64,000 nt of DNA from contig JAGCFX010000047.1 in NCBI GenBank assembly GCA_017649925.1, positions 32,867 to 96,866 on the forward strand, written 5' to 3'. The translations under genes and the position numbers were made by a program. Positions 35,878-43,861 of the stretch are shown here, in pieces. The stretch comes from Paludibacteraceae bacterium. Its GTDB lineage: Bacteria; Bacteroidota; Bacteroidia; Bacteroidales; Paludibacteraceae. The stretch's first letter is position 1. Each line of letters begins with the position of its first letter. The notes under the pieces were generated by a model. The model saw nothing but the letters and a program-made list of their open reading frames with translations, was not told where the DNA came from and made no database searches.

Positions 35878-38568
35878 TTACTTAACCAATGCACCTTGGA
35901 TGGTGTAAATGCGCTCGCCGCGGATGATAAACAACTGTCCGTCACGAATAACCTTAACCGCTTTCTCTGCAGGAACAAATGTATTCTCTACATCGGTCGG
36001 GAAATCCGCATTCTTGCCAATCCAAATATGAGTGCGATCTGAACCATCAAAATAGCTGCCCTCCCAGGTGAGCATAGGCCATGTGGGGGCATCGTAACGC
36101 AATGCAACGCCAGCCCCAAGAGTCAATTGATTACAATTGATCGCAACAAGGGAGGGATCGCAATCCTCGATAGCGGCGCGCAAATCTGCGTTATTGACCG
36201 TCAAGTGGCCTACAATCATTCCAATGGAGATGGCTGCTGCAGCGGCGTGGTGGGTAGTAGCAAGCAACGTCATGTCTTTCACGCCTAGGTTTTCTGAATA
36301 GAGATCGATAGGCATGAAGGCAGAACCGTCTGCTTCTACGTCAATAGATAAATAGGGCGCAGAACCGGAACCTACAATGTCTAAATCAACCATCGAACTG
36401 ATACCATGGATTTGGTCACACGAAATAACACTCGTTCCTTTTACCTCAATAGTCAATTTGTCATCAGGGATAGTAAGTGCATAAATAGCGTTAGCCGCTG
36501 CTGTAATAATCCTTGCATTGTCAAGCGTCAGTTTCTTGTTGGCTTCATCATAACTGATTTTGCCGTCACCCAAAATATCGCTCTTGTTCAGTTTTGTCAC
36601 ATTTACACCGGCAACTTGTAATGAGGCACTGTTATCCAAATCCTTGGCAACGAAAACTACTTCGCGAATTTTATCTGAGCTTGCTGTTTTCCATTCTACC
36701 TCGTGCGTGCTGGTATTGATTTGCAAATCCAGACCATCCAATTCGATGTTCTCGTTTAATTCAACAGGTACGTTCTCTAAAATGTCAGCGGAAGTACTGG
36801 TATTGGCATTGCTAACAACAAGATTGGCATTAACGATTAGTTTCTTGGCTTTGATAGCCGGAGCATCGAGATAAGTAGATTCTCCCCAGAGGCTGAATTT
36901 ATTGACACCACGGAATTCCACATCAGCGCCGGTGGCATCAATGATTGCTTCCTGATCGTTATTATCTGACCTCATGTTAATTGTGCCGGTGGTAGAACCC
37001 ATTTTGCTGATAATAGTCAGTTTGTGGTCTGTTCCATTAGTCATCTTAATAACCTCGTTATCATCAGAATAAACAGAACCTGGAATACCTTCAAATACAA
37101 TCGTTAAGTCTTGGTCGTCAACCTCCACTGTTGGAGTAGTCGAGCCTATATCCAGATCGGCTCCTTCCGCAACAGTCAGCGTTTGGGTGTTGTGATTATA
37201 ACTGATTTTTCCGTTTCCCATAATATCCGACGCATTGTAAGGGAATACAGGAATGGCATTTACACTGAGGGGATAGCCATCCGTATTAATCTCAATCGTC
37301 GTCATTGGCGAACAAGACGGTTCGCACATAGATTGGTCGATGAAGCCGCCATCATAGGGATCGAAAATGAACGGACCGCTTCCCATGCCTACAACTGCGC
37401 AATTCTCATAGTTGACACTTGCAACACCGCTAACATTCTCCATCTCAACGTGACTGTTGATGAAAGACAAGTTGACGGCGCCGGAACCTACCCCTTCCTT
37501 TTGAATGGAATAAGCACTGCCACCAAAAGTCATGATATTGGCTTTGTCGAAAATGATTGTAATGGCACTTGTGCCCGGCTCTGCTACGAGCGCACTTGCA
37601 TAGGCCGTAGTAATACTTGTTTCGGGTCCGCCGGTGATTGTTAGGTTGGCTGTTGTTTTAATAACAGGCTTTGTGTCGTTGTTAATGCTTTTGTAAGTCC
37701 CGCCCTGCAACGACAATGTGGCGGGAGTAGAGAAAGTTAAGAATGCTTCATCTCCGGTAGACGAGATGTTCTCGTCCTTTAGCGTCAGGATTTTCTTGGA
37801 AGCATCCCATGTGTCGCCTACACCGTTTTGCAGCACGTCATTAACGGTATAGTTGGTGATCGGTTGACCCAAAATCAGCACGTCTGAAATCTCTTCAACG
37901 GACATCCCCGGCGCAATAATCATGTGGTTGTGATCGGCTATACCATTCGGGTTGTTCTGCAAATCATACACAAGCATTGTCTCTGTATAAGATATACTAC
38001 TCTTACTACAGCCAATGCCCCTATCATCTATGCCGCCCTGAGCATCTATGAAAGAACCTGCTTTCGCATTAAGCGCACTACAATCAATAGCATCGTCAGA
38101 ATCACTGGTGGCTTTAACCTTTAGGCCATCAATGTGCAATTCCTGTTGCGTACCGCTACCAAAAGCTTTAATGGCAGCACCACCCGAACCTGTATGATTC
38201 AGATTACTTACTTCCAACTCTGGGTTTTGACCAAATCCAACAATGTTTGTACGTGCTACTTGGCTATAGATAGCTCCTGCTTTAGAAGTTCCATCCAAAA
38301 TAATCGAACATTTGCCGACAACATAGATGGAGAATTCAGAGTCATCAGTCCAAGCTGGATGATACCAGATACTTCCTGTGAGATGGGCATTAGATAGTGT
38401 CAAAATGTGTGTATCGTCATCATAAGACACCGTACCATCACCGAGCACATCGTCTTCGTTGGCATCGGTGACAACAACATCCGCAACTGATAGCGGATAA
38501 TCCGTTGCCATCAAATTGACGGTCAGCAGCATCATTGCTGCAAAGAGAAATAGTTTTTTCATAAGCAT
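35878..38568 (-). CDS. large secreted protein with repeated beta modules and IRDGQ tail
   Basis: A protein of 896 residues with a signal peptide (MKKLFLFAAMMLLTVNLMA, from the second Met). Three copies of one motif mark repeated modules: DVLGDGTVSYDDDTHILTLS (about residue 40), DIMGNGKISYNHNTQTLTVA (about 465) and DILGDGKISYDEANKKLTLD (about 695). Between them lie beta-helix-like stretches (HELHID, LTIISKMGSTTGTINM). The D-x-x-G-D/N-G-x-[IV]-S-Y motif looks like a calcium loop, but binding is not shown. It ends KVIRDGQLFIIRGERIY-TIQGALVK. Promoter at 38646-38677 and terminator at 35817 make it a single-gene unit. Function unknown, probably surface or extracellular. Confidence 0.87.
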   Translation of the reverse strand: MLMKKLFLFAAMMLLTVNLMATDYPLSVADVVVTDANEDDVLGDGTVSYDDDTHILTLSNAHLTGSIWYHPAWTDDSEFSIYVVGKCSIILDGTSKAGAIYSQVARTNIVGFGQNPELEVSNLNHTGSGGAAIKAFGSGTQQELHIDGLKVKATSDSDDAIDCSALNAKAGSFIDAQGGIDDRGIGCSKSSISYTETMLVYDLQNNPNGIADHNHMIIAPGMSVEEISDVLILGQPITNYTVNDVLQNGVGDTWDASKKILTLKDENISSTGDEAFLTFSTPATLSLQGGTYKSINNDTKPVIKTTANLTITGGPETSITTAYASALVAEPGTSAITIIFDKANIMTFGGSAYSIQKEGVGSGAVNLSFINSHVEMENVSGVASVNYENCAVVGMGSGPFIFDPYDGGFIDQSMCEPSCSPMTTIEINTDGYPLSVNAIPVFPYNASDIMGNGKISYNHNTQTLTVAEGADLDIGSTTPTVEVDDQDLTIVFEGIPGSVYSDDNEVIKMTNGTDHKLTIISKMGSTTGTINMRSDNNDQEAIIDATGADVEFRGVNKFSLWGESTYLDAPAIKAKKLIVNANLVVSNANTSTSADILENVPVELNENIELDGLDLQINTSTHEVEWKTASSDKIREVVFVAKDLDNSASLQVAGVNVTKLNKSDILGDGKISYDEANKKLTLDNARIITAAANAIYALTIPDDKLTIEVKGTSVISCDQIHGISSMVDLDIVGSGSAPYLSIDVEADGSAFMPIDLYSENLGVKDMTLLATTHHAAAAAISIGMIVGHLTVNNADLRAAIEDCDPSLVAINCNQLTLGAGVALRYDAPTWPMLTWEGSYFDGSDRTHIWIGKNADFPTDVENTFVPAEKAVKVIRDGQLFIIRGERIYTIQGALVK

Positions 38569-38621
38569 AAATTTTTAAGTTAGTATTTCAGTTAATTGAG
38601 TTCCAAGAGAAGCACAAAAAA

Positions 38622-38645
38622 CAGCGCATATTCAATATTGCGCTG
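38622..38645 (-). other. hairpin at the 5' end of the 896-residue protein mRNA
   Basis: CAGCGC (38622-38627) pairs with GCGCTG (38640-38645) and ATATT with AATAT inside. It touches the -7 box, so the mRNA would begin within or just at this hairpin. Confidence 0.55.
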
Positions 38646-38677
38646 CAAAGATACGACATTTTTCCGACATATGCAAA
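38646..38677 (-). promoter_or_regulatory. promoter of the 896-residue protein gene
   Basis: On the minus strand TTTG (38674-38677), 20 nt, TATCTTTG (38646-38653). Confidence 0.8.
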
Positions 38678-38692
38678 TATTTATTGCATTTT

Positions 38693-40393
38693 TTAGAAAA
38701 AAGTGCCGATTTGATACACGGAAAATGAAACAATCCAGGCGAGGAGAAGCGAATGGAAGACCATAAACCATGCCCACTGCCAACCAGCTTCGCGGCGCAG
38801 CGTAACGATTGTGGCTACGCACGGGAAATAGAGCAGCACAAACAGCATGAACGTGAAGGCTGTCAACGGCGTGAAGCCGGCTGCACTGATATCTCCGCCG
38901 TAGAGGATGGCAAGTGTGGAGACGATGGCTTCTTTTGCCGGCAGACCAGTCAATAGACAGACGGACATCTTCCAGTCAAAACCAAGGGGTTCGAGAATCG
39001 GAGAGATAAACTGCCCGATGGAGGCCAGATAGGAATGCTCCAAATCGTTGAGGTCCTGGTTCGGGAAATATTCCAGCGCCCAGATGATAATGGATGCCCA
39101 GATGATAACCGTACAAATTTTTTGCAGGTAGTCCGCCACTTTCTCCCATATATGCGCAAGAGCGACACGTAGTTTTGGGAGTTTGAATACCGGCAGCTCG
39201 TTAACCGTATCGTCTGCATCTTGTCTGAACCATCGTGTGCGCTTCATGACGAGCGCAAAGAGAACGGAGAGGCAGATGCCGATGGCATAGAGCGAAATCA
39301 TGACGAGTGCCTTATGCCGCGCGAAGAACGTATCGACGAACAGCATATAAACCGGGAGTCGAGCAGAGCAGGACATGAAAGGCACCATGAGCATTGTTAG
39401 CACGCGGTCTTTCGGGTTTTGTATGTCCTTCGCCGCCATGATAGCCGGTACATTGCATCCGAAGCCCATCAGCATCGGGATAAAGCTACGGCCGTGCAGA
39501 CCGATGCGGTGCATGATGGTATCCATGATATAGGCTTCACGCGCCATGTAGCCGGAGTCTTCCATCAGCGAGATGAAAAAGAACAGAATGATGATATTCG
39601 GTAGAAAAGCGATAACAGCGCCAACACCTTGCAGCACGCCGTCCACGAGCAGTCCGCGAAACCATCCTCCGTCCGTCCATATGCCGTTGATCCATTCTGT
39701 CAAGGCATCTATGCCATATGCAATCCATTCTTGCGGATAAGCGCCGATGGTAAAAGTACACCAAAAGACGAAATAGAGAATCGCCATCATGATCGGGAAA
39801 CCCAGCCACGGATTGGTCAGCACTTTATCGATGCGTTCCAGTCGCGTCTGATGCTTGTCATCCTTTGCGTGGGTGAGTGTTTGTGTAAGGATACCATGCA
39901 CATAGGCACGATAGGTATCTTCATCTTCCTGATCACGAAGGTGGTAGATAGGGTGCGCCGAAGAAGCGGGCTTGTGAATGACCTGTTCTACCAGATCCAG
40001 ACACTCGGGCAAACCCATCTGTTTGCGCACCGAGACCAAACAAGTCGGAACGCCGATAAGTTGTTGCAGTTTCGGCAAATCGAGCGAGTGGTCGGTTTTT
40101 AGTAACAAGTCATAACGACCGATGGCAATGACGATCTTCTCTTGCTCATCGATGATATGCGGTGTGAGCATCAGTGACTCTTCCAATCGCGTGGAATCAA
40201 CCACTTGCAGCACCACATCATAGGTATGCCCATGCAGTTCGTCGGGATGAAAGACCTCGACAAACTCAATGCGATGAGCATCTGTAGAGTGATTGGCAAG
40301 GCGCTGATCTACAATATCTTGCAGCGCATGGCTCAACGAACTCTTCCCGCTCTGCGGAAGACCGATGACGGCTATTTTATGCAGCTCGCTCAT
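38693..40393 (-). CDS. feoB: ferrous iron transporter FeoB with degraded G domain
   Basis: FeoB-like membrane protein of 566 residues (usual length 650-850). The transport half is well kept: GYMAREAYIMD, FGCNVPAIMAAK, the gate motif SCSARLPVYMLF and the second gate YFPCVATIVTLRREAGW. The N-terminal GTPase domain is short. G1 is present as GLPQSGKS (11-18) and a G5-like SVRKQMG remains. The switch region with G3 (DLPG-x-YSL in the family) is missing and replaced by EVFHPDELHG, and G4 (N-x-x-D) reads IGRYD (91-95). GTP hydrolysis is therefore doubtful. No FeoA domain is fused or adjacent. The gene has its own promoter with a palindrome at the -33 box. Confidence 0.88.
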   Translation of the reverse strand: MSELHKIAVIGLPQSGKSSLSHALQDIVDQRLANHSTDAHRIEFVEVFHPDELHGHTYDVVLQVVDSTRLEESLMLTPHIIDEQEKIVIAIGRYDLLLKTDHSLDLPKLQQLIGVPTCLVSVRKQMGLPECLDLVEQVIHKPASSAHPIYHLRDQEDEDTYRAYVHGILTQTLTHAKDDKHQTRLERIDKVLTNPWLGFPIMMAILYFVFWCTFTIGAYPQEWIAYGIDALTEWINGIWTDGGWFRGLLVDGVLQGVGAVIAFLPNIIILFFFISLMEDSGYMAREAYIMDTIMHRIGLHGRSFIPMLMGFGCNVPAIMAAKDIQNPKDRVLTMLMVPFMSCSARLPVYMLFVDTFFARHKALVMISLYAIGICLSVLFALVMKRTRWFRQDADDTVNELPVFKLPKLRVALAHIWEKVADYLQKICTVIIWASIIIWALEYFPNQDLNDLEHSYLASIGQFISPILEPLGFDWKMSVCLLTGLPAKEAIVSTLAILYGGDISAAGFTPLTAFTFMLFVLLYFPCVATIVTLRREAGWQWAWFMVFHSLLLAWIVSFSVYQIGTFF

Positions 40394-40412
40394 TACTTTT
40401 TCAAATCGGCTG

Positions 40413-40444
40413 CAAAATTACTGCTTTTTATGCATGTACACAAT
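40413..40444 (-). promoter_or_regulatory. promoter of feoB
   Basis: On the minus strand ATTG (40441-40444), 20 nt, TAATTTTG (40413-40420), then GCAGCCGATTT, which also follows the parE -7 box. Confidence 0.7.
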
Positions 40445-40461
40445 CCCTAAAAGTAGGGATT
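40442..40461. promoter_or_regulatory. perfect inverted repeat at the feoB -33 box
   Basis: AATCCCTA (40442-40449) and TAGGGATT (40454-40461) around a 4-nt centre. No T run follows on either strand, so an operator is as likely as a pepD transcript hairpin. Confidence 0.5.
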
Positions 40462-40469
40462 CCTCATTT

Positions 40470-41903
40470 TTACAGCATTTTGAGTGTTTGGCAGAGCCAT
40501 TGATAACAACGCTCAGTGCTGGAGATAGAGAGTCGTTCTTGCGGCGAGTGTACACCATACATCTGCGGACCGATGGAAACCATGTCGAGGTACGGGTATT
40601 TCTCAAGGAAAAGACCGCATTCCAGTCCTGCGTGAATAGCCAACACTTCGGGTTGGGATTTAAAGAGGTCGATGTATGCTTTTTTGACCACTTCGAGCAG
40701 CGGCGAGTTCGGATTCGGTGCCCATCCGGGATAGCCGTCGCCGTGCGTTACCTCGTCGCAAGCAAGTGAGAGCGCCTGTTCCACCGCCCATTTGAGATGA
40801 TGCTTGGCGGGCTCTTTGGACGAGCGCTGAGAAGTGTTGACTTCGATGTATCCGTCGCGCATTTTGATTGATGCGAGGTTGGTGGAAGTCTCTACAAGTC
40901 CCGGCATTTCGTGACTCATGGCGATCATGCCGTGCGGGCATTCGCAGAGTGCCATAATCAGGCGGTAGGCTTTGTCGGCGGGGATAAAAGTATCGGGCAT
41001 GTCGCATGTCTCGAGTTCGAGGCGCATGTCTTTTTCCACTTCTCCGAAAACGCCTTCCATCTGTGCGGAGAAATTATTCCAATCGATGCGGATCTGCTCT
41101 TTGTATGCCATTGGTATGGCAATGACGGCTTCTGCTTCGCGTGCGATGGCGTTGCGCAGATTACCGCCGTTGATGGAAGCGAGTTGAATCTCTGTCTGCG
41201 GCCAGATGCGCGCCAAGAACCAGACAATGAGTTGGTTGGCATTTGCACGACCTTTGTTAATGTCATCACCGGAGTGACCGCCGATCAGTCCGCTTACACT
41301 CAGGCAAACACCTAACATTTCACCTTTCGCCTTTAACCTTTCGCCCTTATAATGCATCTTCGCGAGAGTATCGATACCGCCGGCGCAGCCGATGAAGATC
41401 TGCCCGTCATCCTCGGAGTCTAAGTTGATGAGTCGTTTGCTTTTCAGTACTCCATCTTTGAGTTTCTCGGCGCCCGTCAGTCCCGTTTCTTCATCTACGG
41501 TGAAGAGGCATTCGATGGCGGGATGCGGCAACTCCTGGTCCGTAATGGCAGCCAATGCCATGGCGATGCCGATGCCGTTGTCTGCGCCGAGAGTGGTGCC
41601 CTTGGCTTTAAGGAAGTCTCCATCGACAAACGTCTCGATAGGATCTTTAAGGAAATCATGCTGAACGTCTCCGTTTTTTTCTGCTACCATATCCATATGT
41701 GCCTGAAGAATAACACCTTCGTGGTTTTCATAACCCGGTGTGGCCGGCACGCGCATAATGACATTCATCGCCTCGTCGGCGAGGTGCTCGATATGATGGG
41801 CTGCAGCGAAATCGCACAGCCACTTACTGATTTTCTCCTCATGTTTGGAGGGACGGGGCACTTTGCAAATCTCTGCAAAGATGTCAAATACTCTGTTGCT
41901 CAT
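40470..41903 (-). CDS. pepD: aminoacyl-histidine dipeptidase PepD
   Basis: PepD (477 residues), an M20 family zinc dipeptidase of the cytoplasm that cleaves Xaa-His and other dipeptides. Metal-site stretches: VILQAHMDMVAE (first His and its Asp), GTTLGADNGIGIAMALA, FTVDEETGLTGAE with the catalytic Glu pair, and LINLDSEDDG. GGHSGDDI and the C-terminal HAGLECGLF complete the pattern. The loop YKGERLKAKGEML before GVCLSVSGL is encoded by a short simple repeat (41322-41348). It overlaps the MATE gene by 20 nt and is its partner on one mRNA. Confidence 0.95.
   Translation of the reverse strand: MSNRVFDIFAEICKVPRPSKHEEKISKWLCDFAAAHHIEHLADEAMNVIMRVPATPGYENHEGVILQAHMDMVAEKNGDVQHDFLKDPIETFVDGDFLKAKGTTLGADNGIGIAMALAAITDQELPHPAIECLFTVDEETGLTGAEKLKDGVLKSKRLINLDSEDDGQIFIGCAGGIDTLAKMHYKGERLKAKGEMLGVCLSVSGLIGGHSGDDINKGRANANQLIVWFLARIWPQTEIQLASINGGNLRNAIAREAEAVIAIPMAYKEQIRIDWNNFSAQMEGVFGEVEKDMRLELETCDMPDTFIPADKAYRLIMALCECPHGMIAMSHEMPGLVETSTNLASIKMRDGYIEVNTSQRSSKEPAKHHLKWAVEQALSLACDEVTHGDGYPGWAPNPNSPLLEVVKKAYIDLFKSQPEVLAIHAGLECGLFLEKYPYLDMVSIGPQMYGVHSPQERLSISSTERCYQWLCQTLKML
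41322..41348 (+). repeat. simple repeat inside pepD
   Basis: Imperfect copies of CCTTTCGCCTTTAA-type units, in frame, encode the GERLKAKGE loop. Repeats of this kind are common between genes in Bacteroidales. Confidence 0.65.
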
Positions 41904-43290
41904 ATTTTAATCGTTTTAGTTGTCTGTTGAACCGAATATGGAAAAGCACGGCGGGTATGGCGAGTGCAATCACAAAGGCAATCCACATACCCTTTGCACC
42001 GAGTCCAAGCGGGAAAGTAAGGGTAAGTCCAAGCGGCAATGCCACGGCGATGTATGCAAAAAGTGCAATCCGCATCGGTACGCGCACATCTTGAATTCCT
42101 CGTAACATTGCCGCGCCTACACACTGCAAGCCATCGGCATATTGAAGAGTGCCGGCAATGACGAGTAATGTTGAAGCAATAGGTATCACTTCAGGGTCTT
42201 CAGTAAAGATATAAGGAATGACATTACGCCCGAAAATCATGATTGCAGCGCCGATGGTATTCATCAGCAAGCATAGATGAATGGATGCATGACTCGCCAT
42301 TCGTACAGCCTGTAAGTCACCTTTGCCGAGTTGGTGCGATACACGAATAGTGGTAGCAGCGCCGATGCCTGTCGCCAACATAAATGTGAGGTCCGCCATC
42401 TGGTTAGCGATATGATGCGCGGCGAGTGCCTCTTTGTTGATCCATCCGATGATGACGAACGAGGCAGTGAAGAGAAATGCTTCTGCGAACGATTGCAGGC
42501 CAATCGGCGTTCCGATGGCAATCAGGTGCTCTATTTCACGACGCGTGACGAGTCGGCTTTTGATGGCGGTCAAGTACCTTCGCCATTCGGACTTGAATAG
42601 CATAGCAACAAAGAAACACACCGGCATTAGGCAACGGGCAATCAGACTGGCCCAGCCTGCTCCTTCCGCGCCCCTGGGTTCCAATCCCCAATGTCCGAAA
42701 ATAAAAATCCAGTTAAGGAAGATATTGAGCAGGTTACAGCCGATGGTGATGAGCATGGCAACCACTGTGTTCCCGAGTCCTTCAAGGAACTGTTTGCTGA
42801 AGCAGAACAACAGGAACGGAACAATGGAAAGCACAATAAGAATATAGTACGGGCGCGCACACGAGACCACTTCGGGTTCTTGACCAAAGGCTTCAAGGAA
42901 CGGAATACAAGGCGCGAGAAGTACTAAAGAGACAAAACACATAAGCGCTGTAAATACCAATCCGTTAATAAGATACGATGTTATCTGCTCGTGCTTGTGA
43001 GCGATTTCTTCATCCGTTGTCCCTTGCGCCAAAAGTTTCTCTAACCGACCGTGAACATGTCCGACAAGTGGTGTAATACCCATCAACGCACCCATGGAAA
43101 AAACCATGACGGTAAAAAAGAGTGCATTCGAGAAACTGACGGCCGCCAGATCCGTTGTGCCGAAATGGCCTACCATGATCGAATCCGCCAAACCGACCAT
43201 CGCCGCTCCAAACTGCGTCAGCATAACGGGAAAAGCAACTTTCAAGTTCCGTTTGTAATAGGGCCAATATGTGCGAAAAGAATAGGTCAT
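41884..43290 (-). CDS. MATE family efflux transporter
   Basis: A protein of 468 residues with about twelve membrane helices. MATE family segments are FPVMLTQFGAAMVGLADSIMVGHFGTTDLAAVSF at the N-terminus (read as two parts, MLTQFGAAMVGLAD and MVGHFGTTDLAAVS), EGLGNTVVAMLI in the middle, and GLQSFAEAFLF at the start of the second half. MATE proteins export drugs or metabolites against a Na+ or H+ gradient; the substrate is unknown. It is divergent from the yhcH operon and shares a palindromic promoter region with it. Confidence 0.93.
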   Translation of the reverse strand: MTYSFRTYWPYYKRNLKVAFPVMLTQFGAAMVGLADSIMVGHFGTTDLAAVSFSNALFFTVMVFSMGALMGITPLVGHVHGRLEKLLAQGTTDEEIAHKHEQITSYLINGLVFTALMCFVSLVLLAPCIPFLEAFGQEPEVVSCARPYYILIVLSIVPFLLFCFSKQFLEGLGNTVVAMLITIGCNLLNIFLNWIFIFGHWGLEPRGAEGAGWASLIARCLMPVCFFVAMLFKSEWRRYLTAIKSRLVTRREIEHLIAIGTPIGLQSFAEAFLFTASFVIIGWINKEALAAHHIANQMADLTFMLATGIGAATTIRVSHQLGKGDLQAVRMASHASIHLCLLMNTIGAAIMIFGRNVIPYIFTEDPEVIPIASTLLVIAGTLQYADGLQCVGAAMLRGIQDVRVPMRIALFAYIAVALPLGLTLTFPLGLGAKGMWIAFVIALAIPAVLFHIRFNRQLKRLKYEQQSI

Positions 43291-43306
43291 ATAATAAATT
43301 CGGGCA

Positions 43307-43338
43307 CAAAAGTACTAAAAAATTTGCATATATGCAAA
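43307..43338 (-). promoter_or_regulatory. promoter of the MATE-pepD operon
   Basis: On the minus strand TTTG (43335-43338), 20 nt, TACTTTTG (43307-43314). Its -33 box is one end of the palindrome TTTGCATATATGCAAA (43323-43338). Confidence 0.8.
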
Positions 43339-43354
43339 AAAAATTGTAATTTTG
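43323..43354 (+). promoter_or_regulatory. promoter of the yhcH-glgB-cysS operon
   Basis: TTTG (43323-43326), 20 nt, TAATTTTG (43347-43354). Its -33 box is the other end of the same 16-nt palindrome. Confidence 0.8.
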
Positions 43355-43385
43355 CGGCGATTTTGTATAACAAAATATTTTTACT

Positions 43386-43841
43386 ATGATACTCGACAAA
43401 TTAGAGAATGCCGATTGGTACTATGAGAGTGTACCAGGATTGGAGCAATTCATGAAGTTTTTCCGTGACAATGACCTTGAGGAAATGCCGGCGTGTAAGA
43501 TATTCTTGGACGGCAATGACCTAATTGTGAACATCAATGATTTCAAGGGCAAAGAGGAATCCAAATGCCGCATGGAGGCACACAAGGATTATCTGGATAT
43601 TCAGATTCCGCTGGGCGAAGACGAGGTGATGGGCTGGAAGGCACAGGTGGATTGTCAGACCGTGACGCAAGAGTACGACGAAGGCAAGGATGTGGAGTTC
43701 TACGGCGATAAAGCGACGGCTAAGTTTACTGTGCCCGCCGGTCATTTCGCTGTTTTCTTCCCCTCCGATGCACACCAACCGGGTATCGCACCGGGTAAAG
43801 AGTACCGTAAAATCATCGTCAAAGCACGTGTAAACTCGTAA
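43386..43841 (+). CDS. YhcH/YjgK/YiaL family protein
   Basis: A protein of 151 residues of the YhcH/YjgK/YiaL (DUF386) cupin family. The pattern is ICK-like KIFLDGNDLIVNIND, then EAHKDYLDIQIPL with the metal-site His and Asp, and a C-terminal AVFFPSDAHQPGI with the second His. Members act on sugars or sialic acid derivatives or bind them; the exact role is open. It heads an operon with glgB and nagB, which fits carbohydrate handling. Confidence 0.92.
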   Translation: MILDKLENADWYYESVPGLEQFMKFFRDNDLEEMPACKIFLDGNDLIVNINDFKGKEESKCRMEAHKDYLDIQIPLGEDEVMGWKAQVDCQTVTQEYDEGKDVEFYGDKATAKFTVPAGHFAVFFPSDAHQPGIAPGKEYRKIIVKARVNS

Positions 43842-43861
43842 AATATTAAATCACTAATACT

